Part shown: positions 32,971-41,044 of the stretch, in pieces
Numbering within the stretch: position 1 is the first letter of the stretch
Layout: every line of letters starts with the position of its first letter
Assembly (NCBI GenBank): GCA_910578665.1
Contig: CAJTQU010000004.1
Location: forward strand, 82,448 to 146,447
From: an uncultured Muribaculaceae bacterium
Lineage (GTDB): Bacteria; Bacteroidota; Bacteroidia; Bacteroidales; Muribaculaceae
Direction: 5' to 3'
DNA length: 64,000 nucleotides
Translations under genes and position numbers: made by a program
The notes under the pieces: model-generated
Databases searched by the model: none
The model's input: the letters and a program-made list of their open reading frames with translations, nothing else
Told to the model about the DNA's origin: nothing

Positions 32971-33312
32971 TTCTATGTTGCTTTTCATAAGCGGATAAGA
33001 TACATTGCAATCGCAATACACGGCTTTTGACAAGCCGTTATGGAGTTTCCAAAGGGGGTGTCCTCTTTGGCATATTGGGGATATTTTCAGCGTATCGGAA
33101 CGATATGCGGCTCGGAAAATTCCCTAATATGCTAAGGAATTTCCTGACGGTGTAATTTCCTCGGTGTCTCGGAGCTAATGATTTTGTTGCACTCGGTATA
33201 GTGGTTTACCATTGTACCGGGTGCAATGATTATAGTCGGTTAGGGGTGGCGAGTTTGGGGATTACGGGTAATACCTAAACATAAACTCGCTCCACCATAA
33301 AAACGACCTCTT
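32971..33312 (+). other. Hairpin-dense non-coding segment
   Basis: About 340 bases without a supported gene but with many dyads in a row: ATTGC/GCAAT (33004-33017), ACGGCTT/AAGCCGT (33020-33038), CCAAAG/CTTTGG (33049-33070), GCGTATCG/CGATATGC around GAA (33090-33108, one G-U), TTGCAC-CGGTA/TACCG-GTGCAA (33187-33226) and GGTGG-CGAGTTT/AAACTCG-CCACC (33245-33296, with an inner ATTAC/GTAAT). It could be a structured RNA, the leader of the small frame at 33313, or a recombination or transfer origin site. Which strand is used cannot be told. Confidence 0.5.
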
Positions 33313-33913
33313 ATGGCAATGAGAAAAACAAAGAGCGGTCACGGCAGTGGCTGCGGTTTCGGCGGTGGCTTTTCGGAGAAAAAGGAATCCCGAAACATAT
33401 CCTTGAACTCCTTTTTCTCTCGTTGACTTTCGCCATTGCAATGACCTTGGTCACTATAATGACATCAACCGACCATCGGGAGCGTACAGCACCTTTCGGG
33501 ATACCCGGAAGGTATCTTGCTGACAAAGAAATCCGACCTTTTTTCTTGTTGCCATTAATATGTTTTTCTCGTTGATAGCCCTCACGGTTTTCAAGAAACT
33601 CCTGCTCCCGCTCAAACCTTATTTTCTCGGCGAGAGCGAGTGTGTTTCTGTTCTGTAAACGCTCCTGCTGGTTACGAGGATACAGCCATACATAGAGGTT
33701 GAGGTTCTCTCGCTTGCGGATATGCTTAATCCGATATTTCGGTTTTCCAGCCATAGCCCCCGATGTGTATAGTAGTTGGTTGCCGTCCTCGTCAAGCACG
33801 GGAGTTTCGGAGCGGCCGAGATAGAATTCCAGATAGAGGCTCGCACGTCCGTCTTTCAACTCGGACTGTTGCAGTTTTGGGTTTTGTTTGTTCTTGCTTT
33901 CTATTTTCGCCAT
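33311..33913 (-). pseudogene. Truncated tyrosine recombinase (integrase N-terminus)
   Basis: A 200-codon frame whose first about 120 residues are the N-terminal part of a Bacteroidetes tyrosine recombinase: LKDGRASLYLEFYLGRSETP, DEDGNQLLYTSGAMAGKPKY, then LNLYVWLYPRNQQERLQNRN and ALAEKIRFEREQEFLENREG. These form the arm-binding domain of integrases of Bacteroides conjugative and mobilizable elements. After about residue 120 (near 33550) the sequence becomes basic low-complexity residues with no resemblance to the core-binding or catalytic domain. The R-H-R-Y catalytic set is absent, so it cannot recombine. It was truncated by deletion or a rearrangement next to the hairpin-dense segment. Confidence 0.78.
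33313..33426 (+). CDS. Possible 37-residue Gly-rich peptide
   Basis: A short frame opposite the non-homologous tail of the integrase fragment. It encodes 37 residues beginning MAMRKTKSGHGSGC and continuing GFGGGFSEKK, with one cysteine, a glycine-rich middle and a basic/polar end. It follows directly after the large hairpin at 33245-33296. I see no ribosome-binding site, and glycine-rich short frames can arise by chance, so this is only a candidate. Confidence 0.25.
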   Translation: MAMRKTKSGHGSGCGFGGGFSEKKESRNISLNSFFSR

Positions 33914-33935
33914 AAATAATTATCTTTGTTGAGCG

Positions 33936-33943
33936 CAAAGGTA
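33936..33943 (-). promoter_or_regulatory. -7 element of the integrase-fragment promoter
   Basis: The minus strand reads TACCTTTG about 22 bases upstream of the integrase start codon at 33913. No good -33 box is present. It suggests the intact ancestor was transcribed from here. Confidence 0.5.
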
Positions 33944-34022
33944 ATTAGAGGGTTTGAAACGTAAAAACGGCACTCTACATCTATTAACAAACGAATTGTA
34001 CAAAAGATGTACTAATAGCGAA

Positions 34023-34120
34023 AAAAGAGGCAAAAACTTATGAAAAGAGGCAACTGAATAAAACCCGAATTCGCTGATTTTCATTCAGGTTAGTTCAAAT
34101 ACATTCATTGTCATTCAAGG
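34023..34120. repeat. Short direct repeats beside mutL, possible integrase arm sites
   Basis: AAAAGAGGCAA occurs at 34023-34033 and again at 34043-34053, spaced exactly 20 bases, about two helical turns. TCATTCAGG (34081) and TCATTCAAGG (34111-34120), with a related ACATTCATT between, follow toward the end of mutL. Phased short repeats next to an integrase gene are what arm-type recombinase sites look like; this is inference. Confidence 0.4.
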
Positions 34121-34143
34121 GATAAAAGACTTTATTCATATGC

Positions 34144-36006
34144 CTATGAATTGAACAGCGATGCCAGCTGCCCTACGGGCAGTGTGCGCACCACGGGATT
34201 GCCTGTAGGCGTAAAATTCGGTTCCGGCAATGCGAACAACTCGCCTATGAGATGTTCCATCTCAACCGCCGAAAGATACTGGCCGCGCTGTATGGCCGAA
34301 GCCCGTGCTGTAAGCAGGGCCACGCGGCTAAGCATTGCATTAGCGTCAACAGGCGCGGTCTTTACATAGGAAACGCTGTCATCGGCCACGCTGTCAATAA
34401 TCTTGAGCAGCACGTCACGAGCATTCTCTCGACCGAGAGTGGCAGGCACACCCGTTATGCGCCAGACACCGTCAGACTCGCGCGATAATGCGAAGCCCAG
34501 TCTGTTTACCTGTTCTATAACACCCTCTAGCAGTGCTTCCTGGCCTGTGTCCAGCATCAACGGGTCAGCGAATATAACACGCTGCACGGCCGGCACACCG
34601 TTTCCTCCCGACTCGCGCATATAGCGTTCGTACAATATCTTGACATGCGCACGGTGCTGGTCTATGACCATCAGGCCGTCAACTCCGGGCGTTATTATAT
34701 ATTTTCTGGCACACTGTATGCACAAAGGCGCTATCCCCTCGCTCTCGAGAGGCAACGAAGGCTCTTCGACAGGAAACACCGTCTCGTTTTCCGAGCCAGG
34801 CGCGTCTGACATAAAACCGGTATAGAGACTTTCCCAGTCAGACGTATTATGACGATGGGACGCCTGTCTGCCTGAAGAACGCGATCCGCCGGAAAGAGGC
34901 GATACCGCAAATGGATTGTAGCTCGTGTCGACACCTGATGATGGTGCATGCACCACATCCCCCTCACGGGCCGGTGACAAAGGCATTATGTCCTGTGTGA
35001 AGTCTATCGAGGGGGCTGCTGCAAATTTACCTATCGCGGCTCTGACAGCGGCTGTCAGTATAGGACGCATCTCCAGTTCGTGTTCAAACTTTATTTCATT
35101 CTTGGTCGGGTGTATATTCACATCTATAGTCTGCGGATCTACCTCGAACTTCAAAAAATAACAGGGTTGTGTGTCTTGCGCTATTATGCCGTCATAGCAG
35201 CTTACTATGGCTTTATGGAAACACGGATGGCGCATATTACGCCCGTTAACTATGAGATACTGCAGCGGATTCCTGCGCCGCGCAAACTCAGGACGCGAAA
35301 CGAAGCCGGAAATTTTCACAAGCGAGGTTTCGATCTCTATAGGCAGCAGCTGCATATTCAGATTATTCTTCCACAGATCGCCTATCCTCTGTTTGAAACC
35401 GGCAGGACGCAGGTCTATCTTACGATGACCCGTATCAAGAGTGAAACGTATATGGTTGTTAACAAGCGCCAGACGCTCGAACTCACGCATCAAGGCACCA
35501 AGCTCGACACTATCACTTTTAAGGAATCTACGTCGTCCCGGAGTATTATAAAACAGATTTTTTACCATGAAGTTGCAGCCCGGAGTACAGACATCGGGCT
35601 GCTGCGACTCTACTTTCGAACCGTTGATTACAAGCCGTGTGCCCATACATCCTCCCTGCGGCATGGTGCGCAGCTCCACCTGCGCTATGGCGCATATAGA
35701 CGGCAGCGCCTCTCCTCGGAAACCCATGGTGTGCAACGCAAACAGGTCTGAAGCCTCCCTTATCTTAGATGTGGCATGGCGTTCAAACGCCAGACGCGCG
35801 TCTGTGGACGACATGCCTTTACCATTGTCCAGCACCTGTATTAGAGTGCGTCCGGCATCCTTTATCACTATCTGGATCTCCGTGGCGCCCGCATCAACAG
35901 CATTCTCCACCAGTTCTTTCAGAACCGATGCCGGCCTCGCTATCACCTCGCCGGCGGCTATCTGGTTTGCCACCGAATCAGGCAGCAGTTTTATGACGTC
36001 TGACAT
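34144..36006 (-). CDS. mutL: DNA mismatch repair protein MutL
   Basis: A 620-residue MutL that couples MutS mismatch recognition to strand removal. The GHKL ATPase domain shows ELVENAVDAGATEI near residue 30 (catalytic glutamate), DNGKGM, RHATSKI and GFRGEALPSI. A low-complexity linker covers about residues 345-420. The C-terminal dimerisation domain contains VIDQHRAHVKILYERY near residue 450. The endonuclease motif of MutH-less bacteria is DQHA(X)2E(X)4E; here A is R and the first E is V, so nicking activity is uncertain. The start lies four bases after the OstA-like gene's stop, so it is the last gene of a minus-strand operon. Confidence 0.95.
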   Translation of the reverse strand: MSDVIKLLPDSVANQIAAGEVIARPASVLKELVENAVDAGATEIQIVIKDAGRTLIQVLDNGKGMSSTDARLAFERHATSKIREASDLFALHTMGFRGEALPSICAIAQVELRTMPQGGCMGTRLVINGSKVESQQPDVCTPGCNFMVKNLFYNTPGRRRFLKSDSVELGALMREFERLALVNNHIRFTLDTGHRKIDLRPAGFKQRIGDLWKNNLNMQLLPIEIETSLVKISGFVSRPEFARRRNPLQYLIVNGRNMRHPCFHKAIVSCYDGIIAQDTQPCYFLKFEVDPQTIDVNIHPTKNEIKFEHELEMRPILTAAVRAAIGKFAAAPSIDFTQDIMPLSPAREGDVVHAPSSGVDTSYNPFAVSPLSGGSRSSGRQASHRHNTSDWESLYTGFMSDAPGSENETVFPVEEPSLPLESEGIAPLCIQCARKYIITPGVDGLMVIDQHRAHVKILYERYMRESGGNGVPAVQRVIFADPLMLDTGQEALLEGVIEQVNRLGFALSRESDGVWRITGVPATLGRENARDVLLKIIDSVADDSVSYVKTAPVDANAMLSRVALLTARASAIQRGQYLSAVEMEHLIGELFALPEPNFTPTGNPVVRTLPVGQLASLFNS

Positions 36007-36010
36007 TGCT

Positions 36011-37963
36011 CTATTGTTGTGTTACAGCACGGGTATCTATATCCGAAGGTATACCCATGTCGGGATTAGTAAAATACTCTTCCAGTTCGAATGACAGTTC
36101 TCCCAGGGAATCTTCCCAGCCATTGCGATACCAGGCATAGGATGGACGCAGACGCGCTAGTATTTCCAAAGCGCGCTCCATCTCTGAGAAACGGCTCACT
36201 CCTGCCAGTGCTATAAAGTCCGGCAGATAGTATTGTGACTTAGAGGCAATATACAAGGGAGTAACCTTTCCTGTCACCTCGCCACCCTGTCTGGCAAGCA
36301 GTTTAAGCCTGTCCATACGGCCATTGTCCATATTAACCAGCAACGTATCGCCTATGGCATTAACCAACTTATTATACGTGGAATCTTTCTCCGACGGCAA
36401 CAGAATGGTCTGCACATTGTTATGGGCCTCGAGCCTGGAAAGGGTCTCATTGGCAAGATATGCTGTCATGTGATTGGCTCGCAGCTGGTTAAAGAATCCT
36501 TCGCCAACCTCTTCTACCAGCAGACCGTTATGCGGCAGATATGCGCAATCCGCCGTAGAATCGTTGAAATGCACCTTGATCTCCGAGCCTGCCACCATGC
36601 GGTTGCCGCTCCACACTATAGGCTTGCGGTCTAGATACATCAGGGAGTCACGCGAGACAAACGTGATGCTGTCGGCCACGCCCTGCAGGTCGCTGCGGAA
36701 AAAACGTGCACGGTTATACGCCTTGGCCACATGATATTCCGTATCGGCAGGAGCAGAGAGCGAGTCCGACACCGCCACTACACCGGGTTTCATGCCATAA
36801 TGAAATGTCTGGATGTGCACCTTGTCCGCCCGTAAGAAGATGGTGTCGGGACGTGAAAATTCTTTCAATAACGGATATCGCTCGGCATACGCCTCCTTAG
36901 TCGAATCGTTGTAATAACCATAACCGCCAATGAGAATAGAGCGGCGTGCCGTATCGGTAATGACCATCGGACGGGGATTGCGCATCGGATTGGAGAACAT
37001 ATAAGCCTCGCTCTGCCGTAAGAGCTTGTTATAGACGATGCTGTCTCCCTCGAGGGTGGTCTCGTTGCCCACACTGTCGCGATGGGCGATCAATGAGCGA
37101 GAATCCAGCTTTGCATTGCCCGACGCCATGTTGTAAGTGCCGGATCTGGTACTTATAAAGTCCTGACCTGAAATAATATTCGTGGGTTCCACCAAGTCCA
37201 CTGTGCGCGTATCGGTATGGTAGAGCATACGATCGGTGCGTAACCGGGAGGTGCTGTTACGCAGAAAGACATCCCGTGTCACCTCCGCCACCTTGGTACG
37301 CGCCGAATACTGCCCCGTAAGAGATGTGAGGGTATCACGTGCCCCGGCACGCATGTTTTGGTTATACATGCGGCCACCGTAATTGAAATATGCAAGTTCG
37401 TTACGCAGGTCATAGTCAAGCGAATCGGTGTACAGATATTTCTTAGTGCCGTCACCACGCGATGTATGCTCTAGCGACACCTCTTTTCCGCGACCGGCGG
37501 TGCGCAGACGGGCCAGCTGTTGCAATCCGTCATAATAGATATAATCAGCCTTGACCTCTAGTGTGTCTCCCTGCAACAGGCGCACGTTGCCGAATGCATC
37601 CATACTGGCGGTCTCTGGAAAATAGTATGCAGAGTCGCAATACAGATAAGTGCCCATTTTGCGAAACACCACGTTGCCGCTCACCACCTGCCGTCCTGAA
37701 GCGGTATCGGCCTCTTCATTATTATAGAGGAGATCGGCATGCTCCAGAAAGAACTTGTCAGGCTGGTTACGGTCTGTACCGGGTATCACCGGCACAATTG
37801 GCTTCGTGGGTTTGGGTCGCGTGAAAGTTTTAGGGCGCAACGACATATCGGGCTTCTTAGGCGCTGGCTTTACAGCATAGGCCATGCAGAAAAGCACCGC
37901 AATGAGCAGCGATGCCACAATGCGGTGGGGATTCGGGGTAGTAAAGTCTAACAGATGTCTCAA
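36011..37963 (-). CDS. OstA-like (LptA/LptD N-terminal family) protein
   Basis: A 650-residue envelope protein with OstA/LptA-type beta-jellyroll repeats, as found in the LPS transport bridge and the LptD N-terminus. A membrane-spanning signal segment (RIVASLLIAVLFCMAYAV) lies near residues 14-31, followed by a proline/lysine-rich linker. OstA strands follow from about residue 85: VVSGNVVFRKMGTYLYCDSA, MDAFGNVRLLQGDTLEVKAD and YYDGLQQLARLR, then several more degenerate copies. It is much longer than LptA but lacks the C-terminal LptD barrel, so it may be a Bacteroidetes-specific transport component. It lies between surA and mutL with short spacings. Confidence 0.82.
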   Translation of the reverse strand: MRHLLDFTTPNPHRIVASLLIAVLFCMAYAVKPAPKKPDMSLRPKTFTRPKPTKPIVPVIPGTDRNQPDKFFLEHADLLYNNEEADTASGRQVVSGNVVFRKMGTYLYCDSAYYFPETASMDAFGNVRLLQGDTLEVKADYIYYDGLQQLARLRTAGRGKEVSLEHTSRGDGTKKYLYTDSLDYDLRNELAYFNYGGRMYNQNMRAGARDTLTSLTGQYSARTKVAEVTRDVFLRNSTSRLRTDRMLYHTDTRTVDLVEPTNIISGQDFISTRSGTYNMASGNAKLDSRSLIAHRDSVGNETTLEGDSIVYNKLLRQSEAYMFSNPMRNPRPMVITDTARRSILIGGYGYYNDSTKEAYAERYPLLKEFSRPDTIFLRADKVHIQTFHYGMKPGVVAVSDSLSAPADTEYHVAKAYNRARFFRSDLQGVADSITFVSRDSLMYLDRKPIVWSGNRMVAGSEIKVHFNDSTADCAYLPHNGLLVEEVGEGFFNQLRANHMTAYLANETLSRLEAHNNVQTILLPSEKDSTYNKLVNAIGDTLLVNMDNGRMDRLKLLARQGGEVTGKVTPLYIASKSQYYLPDFIALAGVSRFSEMERALEILARLRPSYAWYRNGWEDSLGELSFELEEYFTNPDMGIPSDIDTRAVTQQ

Positions 37964-38009
37964 CTTTCTCTATTTAGAAATTATATTTGTATGCCGTGGA
38001 GATGCGTGG

Positions 38010-39377
38010 TCACTTCTTCCAGCCCTGGTATTGGAATTCGCAATTATCCCAGCCCTCCTCTATGTGTACGTATGTGTTATGGATCTTTTGTTCCACCCAG
38101 TCTTTGAGTATCTTTTCTTTGGCCACGACCTCATACATGGTCTTAAGCTGGTTATAGTCATCAGAAAGATTCGCCTTGTGACCCTCTATGCGGTTGGTGA
38201 GGCGTACTATGGCCACGACCTCTCTATTCTTAGCCTCATCCATCATCACAAAAGCCTCCGAAATATCGCCGGGCTGCATCTTCTCCACCCTCTGGGCAAC
38301 GGCGTGCGGCAGGTCTTGCATCTGGAAACGGGTTGACCCGGTCTGCGGATTGACCATTATGCCCTTATTGTTTTTAGTGTCCTTGTCCTGGCTCGCATAA
38401 CGTGCGGCATCGTCAAACGTAAACACTCCGGCCACGATTTCCTTGCGCAGCGAGTCAAGACGCTGCACAGCGGTATCTATATCGGCACGGCTGACATTGG
38501 GACGAAGCAAGATGTGACGGCAGTTGATCTGTTCGCCTCTCTTTTCTATAAGCTGTATAATATGATAGCCAAATTCAGTTTCCACTATGCGCGACACTTT
38601 CTTAGGATCACTCAGATTGAACGCTACTGAAGAAAATTCCGGCACAAAATCCGCTTTGTTATGGAACCCGAGCTCGCCGCCCTGCTTGGCCGAGCCCGGA
38701 TCCTGGCTGTAAAAGAATGCCAAAGTAGAAAACTCCGACTCGCCGGAATTTATTTTCTCGCTATATTCCCTGAGCCTGGCTTTAACATCGTCTATCTCTT
38801 GCTGTGGTATAACCGGATTAAATGTGATAATCTGCGTCTCTACCTGCAACGGCACGTAAGGTATGCTGTCGGCCGACAGGTTTGCATAGAATTTACGTAC
38901 ATCGGCAGGAGTAGGCTTGATATCTTTTGTAAGGTTCTGCTGCACCTGCTGTATGGTGTACTGGGTACGGAAGTTATCTAACAGGAACTCACGTATCTGG
39001 TTCCAGCTTTTATGAAACTGCTGCTCCACGCGCTCTTTGCTGCCGAGGCCGTTGACCAGATAGTTCAAACGCTGGCTGACAGCATTCTGCACCGCGTTTT
39101 CAGGCACCTCTATGGTGTCTATCTTAGCCTGGTTAAGATAAAGTTTCTCCACAGCCATCTGCTCCGGTATGGCACAATAAGGCGAAATGGGGAACGACTG
39201 GCCTTCGGCCTGCGCTTGCTGGTAATATTCTTCTATTTCAGACTTATAGATAGGCTCGTCGCCCACTACCCAGGCCACCTCGTCTATAACGTTGCCTGTG
39301 GTATCGGCTATAGCCAGCGTGGCGACAGCCACCGAGGCCGCTCCGAGGCATATTCGCTTTATACGTTTTAAATTCAC
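38010..39377 (-). CDS. surA: SurA-like periplasmic chaperone / peptidyl-prolyl isomerase
   Basis: A 455-residue periplasmic chaperone predicted to escort outer-membrane beta-barrel proteins. A signal peptide (LGAASVAVATLAIADTTG region) is followed by the SurA N-terminal domain with DEVAWVVGDEPIYKSEIE and AVEKLYLNQAKID. Two parvulin domains follow. The first spans about residues 175-290 (VETQIITFNP, FYSQDPGSAKQGGELGF, ETEFGYHIIQLIEKRG). The second spans about 290-400 (NCRHILLRPNV, ASQDKDTKNNKG). The second is less canonical in its GG-E-LG segment, so isomerase activity there is doubtful. It sits between a PpiC-type lipoprotein and the OstA-like gene, an envelope-assembly cluster. Confidence 0.9.
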   Translation of the reverse strand: MNLKRIKRICLGAASVAVATLAIADTTGNVIDEVAWVVGDEPIYKSEIEEYYQQAQAEGQSFPISPYCAIPEQMAVEKLYLNQAKIDTIEVPENAVQNAVSQRLNYLVNGLGSKERVEQQFHKSWNQIREFLLDNFRTQYTIQQVQQNLTKDIKPTPADVRKFYANLSADSIPYVPLQVETQIITFNPVIPQQEIDDVKARLREYSEKINSGESEFSTLAFFYSQDPGSAKQGGELGFHNKADFVPEFSSVAFNLSDPKKVSRIVETEFGYHIIQLIEKRGEQINCRHILLRPNVSRADIDTAVQRLDSLRKEIVAGVFTFDDAARYASQDKDTKNNKGIMVNPQTGSTRFQMQDLPHAVAQRVEKMQPGDISEAFVMMDEAKNREVVAIVRLTNRIEGHKANLSDDYNQLKTMYEVVAKEKILKDWVEQKIHNTYVHIEEGWDNCEFQYQGWKK

Positions 39378-39463
39378 GGTTTTTATAAATTATTTAAACT
39401 GTTATCTAAATATTTCGGATTTCTCCTCAAAAAGATTCTAGGTACGGACTATGTATCTATATA

Positions 39464-40366
39464 TCACTGCTTATTGCCCGACATCCCTCCTCTATATTTG
39501 ACAGGCACATAAGAGCCCGGCACTATCCGTTTCTGCCGGACACCACGGGCATACAGTCCCAGAAGCAGCTGGCGGTCATAATCCTGCAGGCTGGACTCCG
39601 TGAGACGGTCCGCTATTTCAGACTGCGCAAGCTCGATAGGCATAATCTGGCCCGAAGGCACATAGTCTAAAATGCGGAGCATATATACGGTGCCGTCAGA
39701 CTCTGTCTCAAACATATTATGAGACTCTACGAAGCTGCCGGCATCACCGAAACGATACGGAATGCGGTCGGCCACCATATGCCAGTCTACCCATGTATCG
39801 CCAAAATAATCATATTCCATGGCCCCTTTCAATCCGTATGTTTCCAACGCGTCTATATCCGAGGGGTGAGCATCTTTCATCCACTTGCGCAACCGGTCCA
39901 ACTGAGGCGCTTGTGCGGAGACCTTTACATAAATGCCTTTCAAAGCCGGCTCGTCAAGCATGAATTGTTCGGGATGTGCCTCGTAATAAGCCTTTATACT
40001 GTCCTGGCTGATCTCCTTGGCATGGTCACGCGCCATAGCGCGGCGATATTCATTGGCAAGCAGCTGGAGCCTGTATTGCTCCACCATGCGGTCTATTTTG
40101 TCCAAATCGGGAATATTGCTACCGGCCATATCGACCAGCATACTGCGCTCCAGCCATGTCTCTGCTATAGCGTCAAACATGCGCGCACTGTCTTCCGCAC
40201 TAAGTCCGCCGGGTATCTGCACCTCTACATCACCACGCGTCAGAACAGAGTCGCCCACACGCATCAGTTCGTGACTGGCAGACGTCCGGCGTATGTCGTC
40301 AGAACCACGGCCGCACGCACTTACAGCTAATGATATGGCGGCAAGACCTGCCAAAACACTTCTCAT
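39464..40366 (-). CDS. PpiC/SurA-N-terminal-like lipoprotein
   Basis: A 300-residue predicted lipoprotein. The frame opens at 40375, and I chose the ATG at 40366 (MRSVLAGLAAISL) because it begins the signal peptide. The lipobox SAC precedes GRGSDD. The rest resembles a degenerate SurA/PpiC chaperone: a helical part with LMRVGDSVLTRGDVEVQIPG, a long helix region (VEQYRLQLLANEYRRAMARD) and QDSIKAYYEAHPEQFMLDEP. The parvulin fold after it is weak and lacks clear catalytic residues. It lies directly upstream of surA and downstream of the GYF/TM2 gene, so I infer a helper in outer-membrane protein folding. Confidence 0.72.
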   Translation of the reverse strand: MRSVLAGLAAISLAVSACGRGSDDIRRTSASHELMRVGDSVLTRGDVEVQIPGGLSAEDSARMFDAIAETWLERSMLVDMAGSNIPDLDKIDRMVEQYRLQLLANEYRRAMARDHAKEISQDSIKAYYEAHPEQFMLDEPALKGIYVKVSAQAPQLDRLRKWMKDAHPSDIDALETYGLKGAMEYDYFGDTWVDWHMVADRIPYRFGDAGSFVESHNMFETESDGTVYMLRILDYVPSGQIMPIELAQSEIADRLTESSLQDYDRQLLLGLYARGVRQKRIVPGSYVPVKYRGGMSGNKQ

Positions 40367-40379
40367 CTGCAGCAAAAAC

Positions 40380-40886
40380 TCAGAACAATGGCATCACAGA
40401 AGTCGAATTCAGATACTTCTGTTCAAACTGCTGTTGCGACATAGTAAGCATCATTATCGCCTGCACAAGCAATATGACACTCCACACAGACAAAAGCGCA
40501 AATCCTATTATCAACACACATAATATGGCGCTTATCAATGTTATGCCAAGACACAATAGGCCTCCGGACACTTTGCCCATGTAGAAATAATGAATACCCA
40601 GCGAGCCAAGTACCAATGCCAGAATTCCGGCCACCACATGGTCTTTTCCGCCCGGTACCGTATTATTTACAGGACCTCCGACTGGAGGCATGCCGCTTCC
40701 CGGCGCAGACTGCTGCGACCAGCTATTGATTGCGACCATTAGTTCGGGGATGGTGTAGGCAGGCGCCCATTGCGGCATACCTTCTGTCCACACCTGTGTG
40801 CCAGGCTGTAAACCATAAGCCCGTAACTGGGAAATATCCATAGGGCCGACCTGCTGGTTATTATACATTATATACCACTGTGCCAT
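40380..40886 (-). CDS. GYF_2/DUF4339 plus TM2 domain membrane protein
   Basis: A 168-residue membrane protein. Residues 1-55 form a GYF_2 (DUF4339) domain, shown by WYIMYNNQQVGPMDISQLRA and WTEGMPQWAPAYTIPEL, a fold used for protein-peptide contacts. A proline/glycine linker follows. A TM2 domain with two helices comes next (VVAGILALVLGSLGIHYFYMGK, then CLGITLISAILCVLIIGFALL split by a short turn), with the DxFYxG-like turn reading GIHYFYMG. The function of these fusions is unknown. It is the first gene of the minus-strand run that continues with the PpiC-like lipoprotein, surA, the OstA-like gene and mutL. Confidence 0.85.
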   Translation of the reverse strand: MAQWYIMYNNQQVGPMDISQLRAYGLQPGTQVWTEGMPQWAPAYTIPELMVAINSWSQQSAPGSGMPPVGGPVNNTVPGGKDHVVAGILALVLGSLGIHYFYMGKVSGGLLCLGITLISAILCVLIIGFALLSVWSVILLVQAIMMLTMSQQQFEQKYLNSTSVMPLF

Positions 40887-40965
40887 AAGCTATTGCGTGT
40901 ATTATTGTTATACCATCCATCAGATGCGCCCTCTGACTGACCCAAAGAGACATCTCACAGACATG

Positions 40966-40973
40966 CAAAATTA
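40966..40973 (-). promoter_or_regulatory. -7 element of the GYF/TM2-surA-mutL operon
   Basis: The minus strand reads TAATTTTG, a perfect -7 box. It lies immediately after the upstream terminator, giving a leader of about 70 bases. No strong -33 box is visible. Confidence 0.55.
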
Positions 40974-41016
40974 CAAAAAAATCCCTAAAATGCCCCTGTA
41001 ACAGGCCATTTTAAGG
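40974..41016 (-). terminator. Terminator of the pgm-CpsB-like operon
   Basis: CCTTAAAATG and CATTTTAGG arms flank a CCTG/CAGG inner stem, and the minus strand continues into ATTTTTTT. It lies just after the CpsB-like stop codon and directly before the next promoter. Confidence 0.75.
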
Positions 41017-41044
41017 AAATTTAATATGGGTATATGACAATTAC

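Larger units (their letters stand above)
30705..34140. mobile_element. AT-rich island, probable decayed integrative element
   Basis: Between the nrdJ terminator and mutL the sequence becomes clearly more AT-rich and codon choice shifts to T/A-ending codons. It holds a structured RNA leader, two lipoprotein-type genes, a hairpin-dense non-coding segment, an N-terminal tyrosine-recombinase fragment and short direct repeats beside mutL. These together suggest an integrated element that has lost most of its integrase and any transfer genes. I could not find flanking direct repeats that would fix the ends, so the borders are approximate. Confidence 0.5.

Noticed and set aside
33311..33913. Intact integrase
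   Set aside because: Only the arm-binding N-terminus is recognisable; catalytic R-H-R-Y residues are absent.
34023..34120. CRISPR-like array
   Set aside because: Only two copies of an 11-bp repeat spaced 20 bases and no cas genes; arm-type sites are a better reading.
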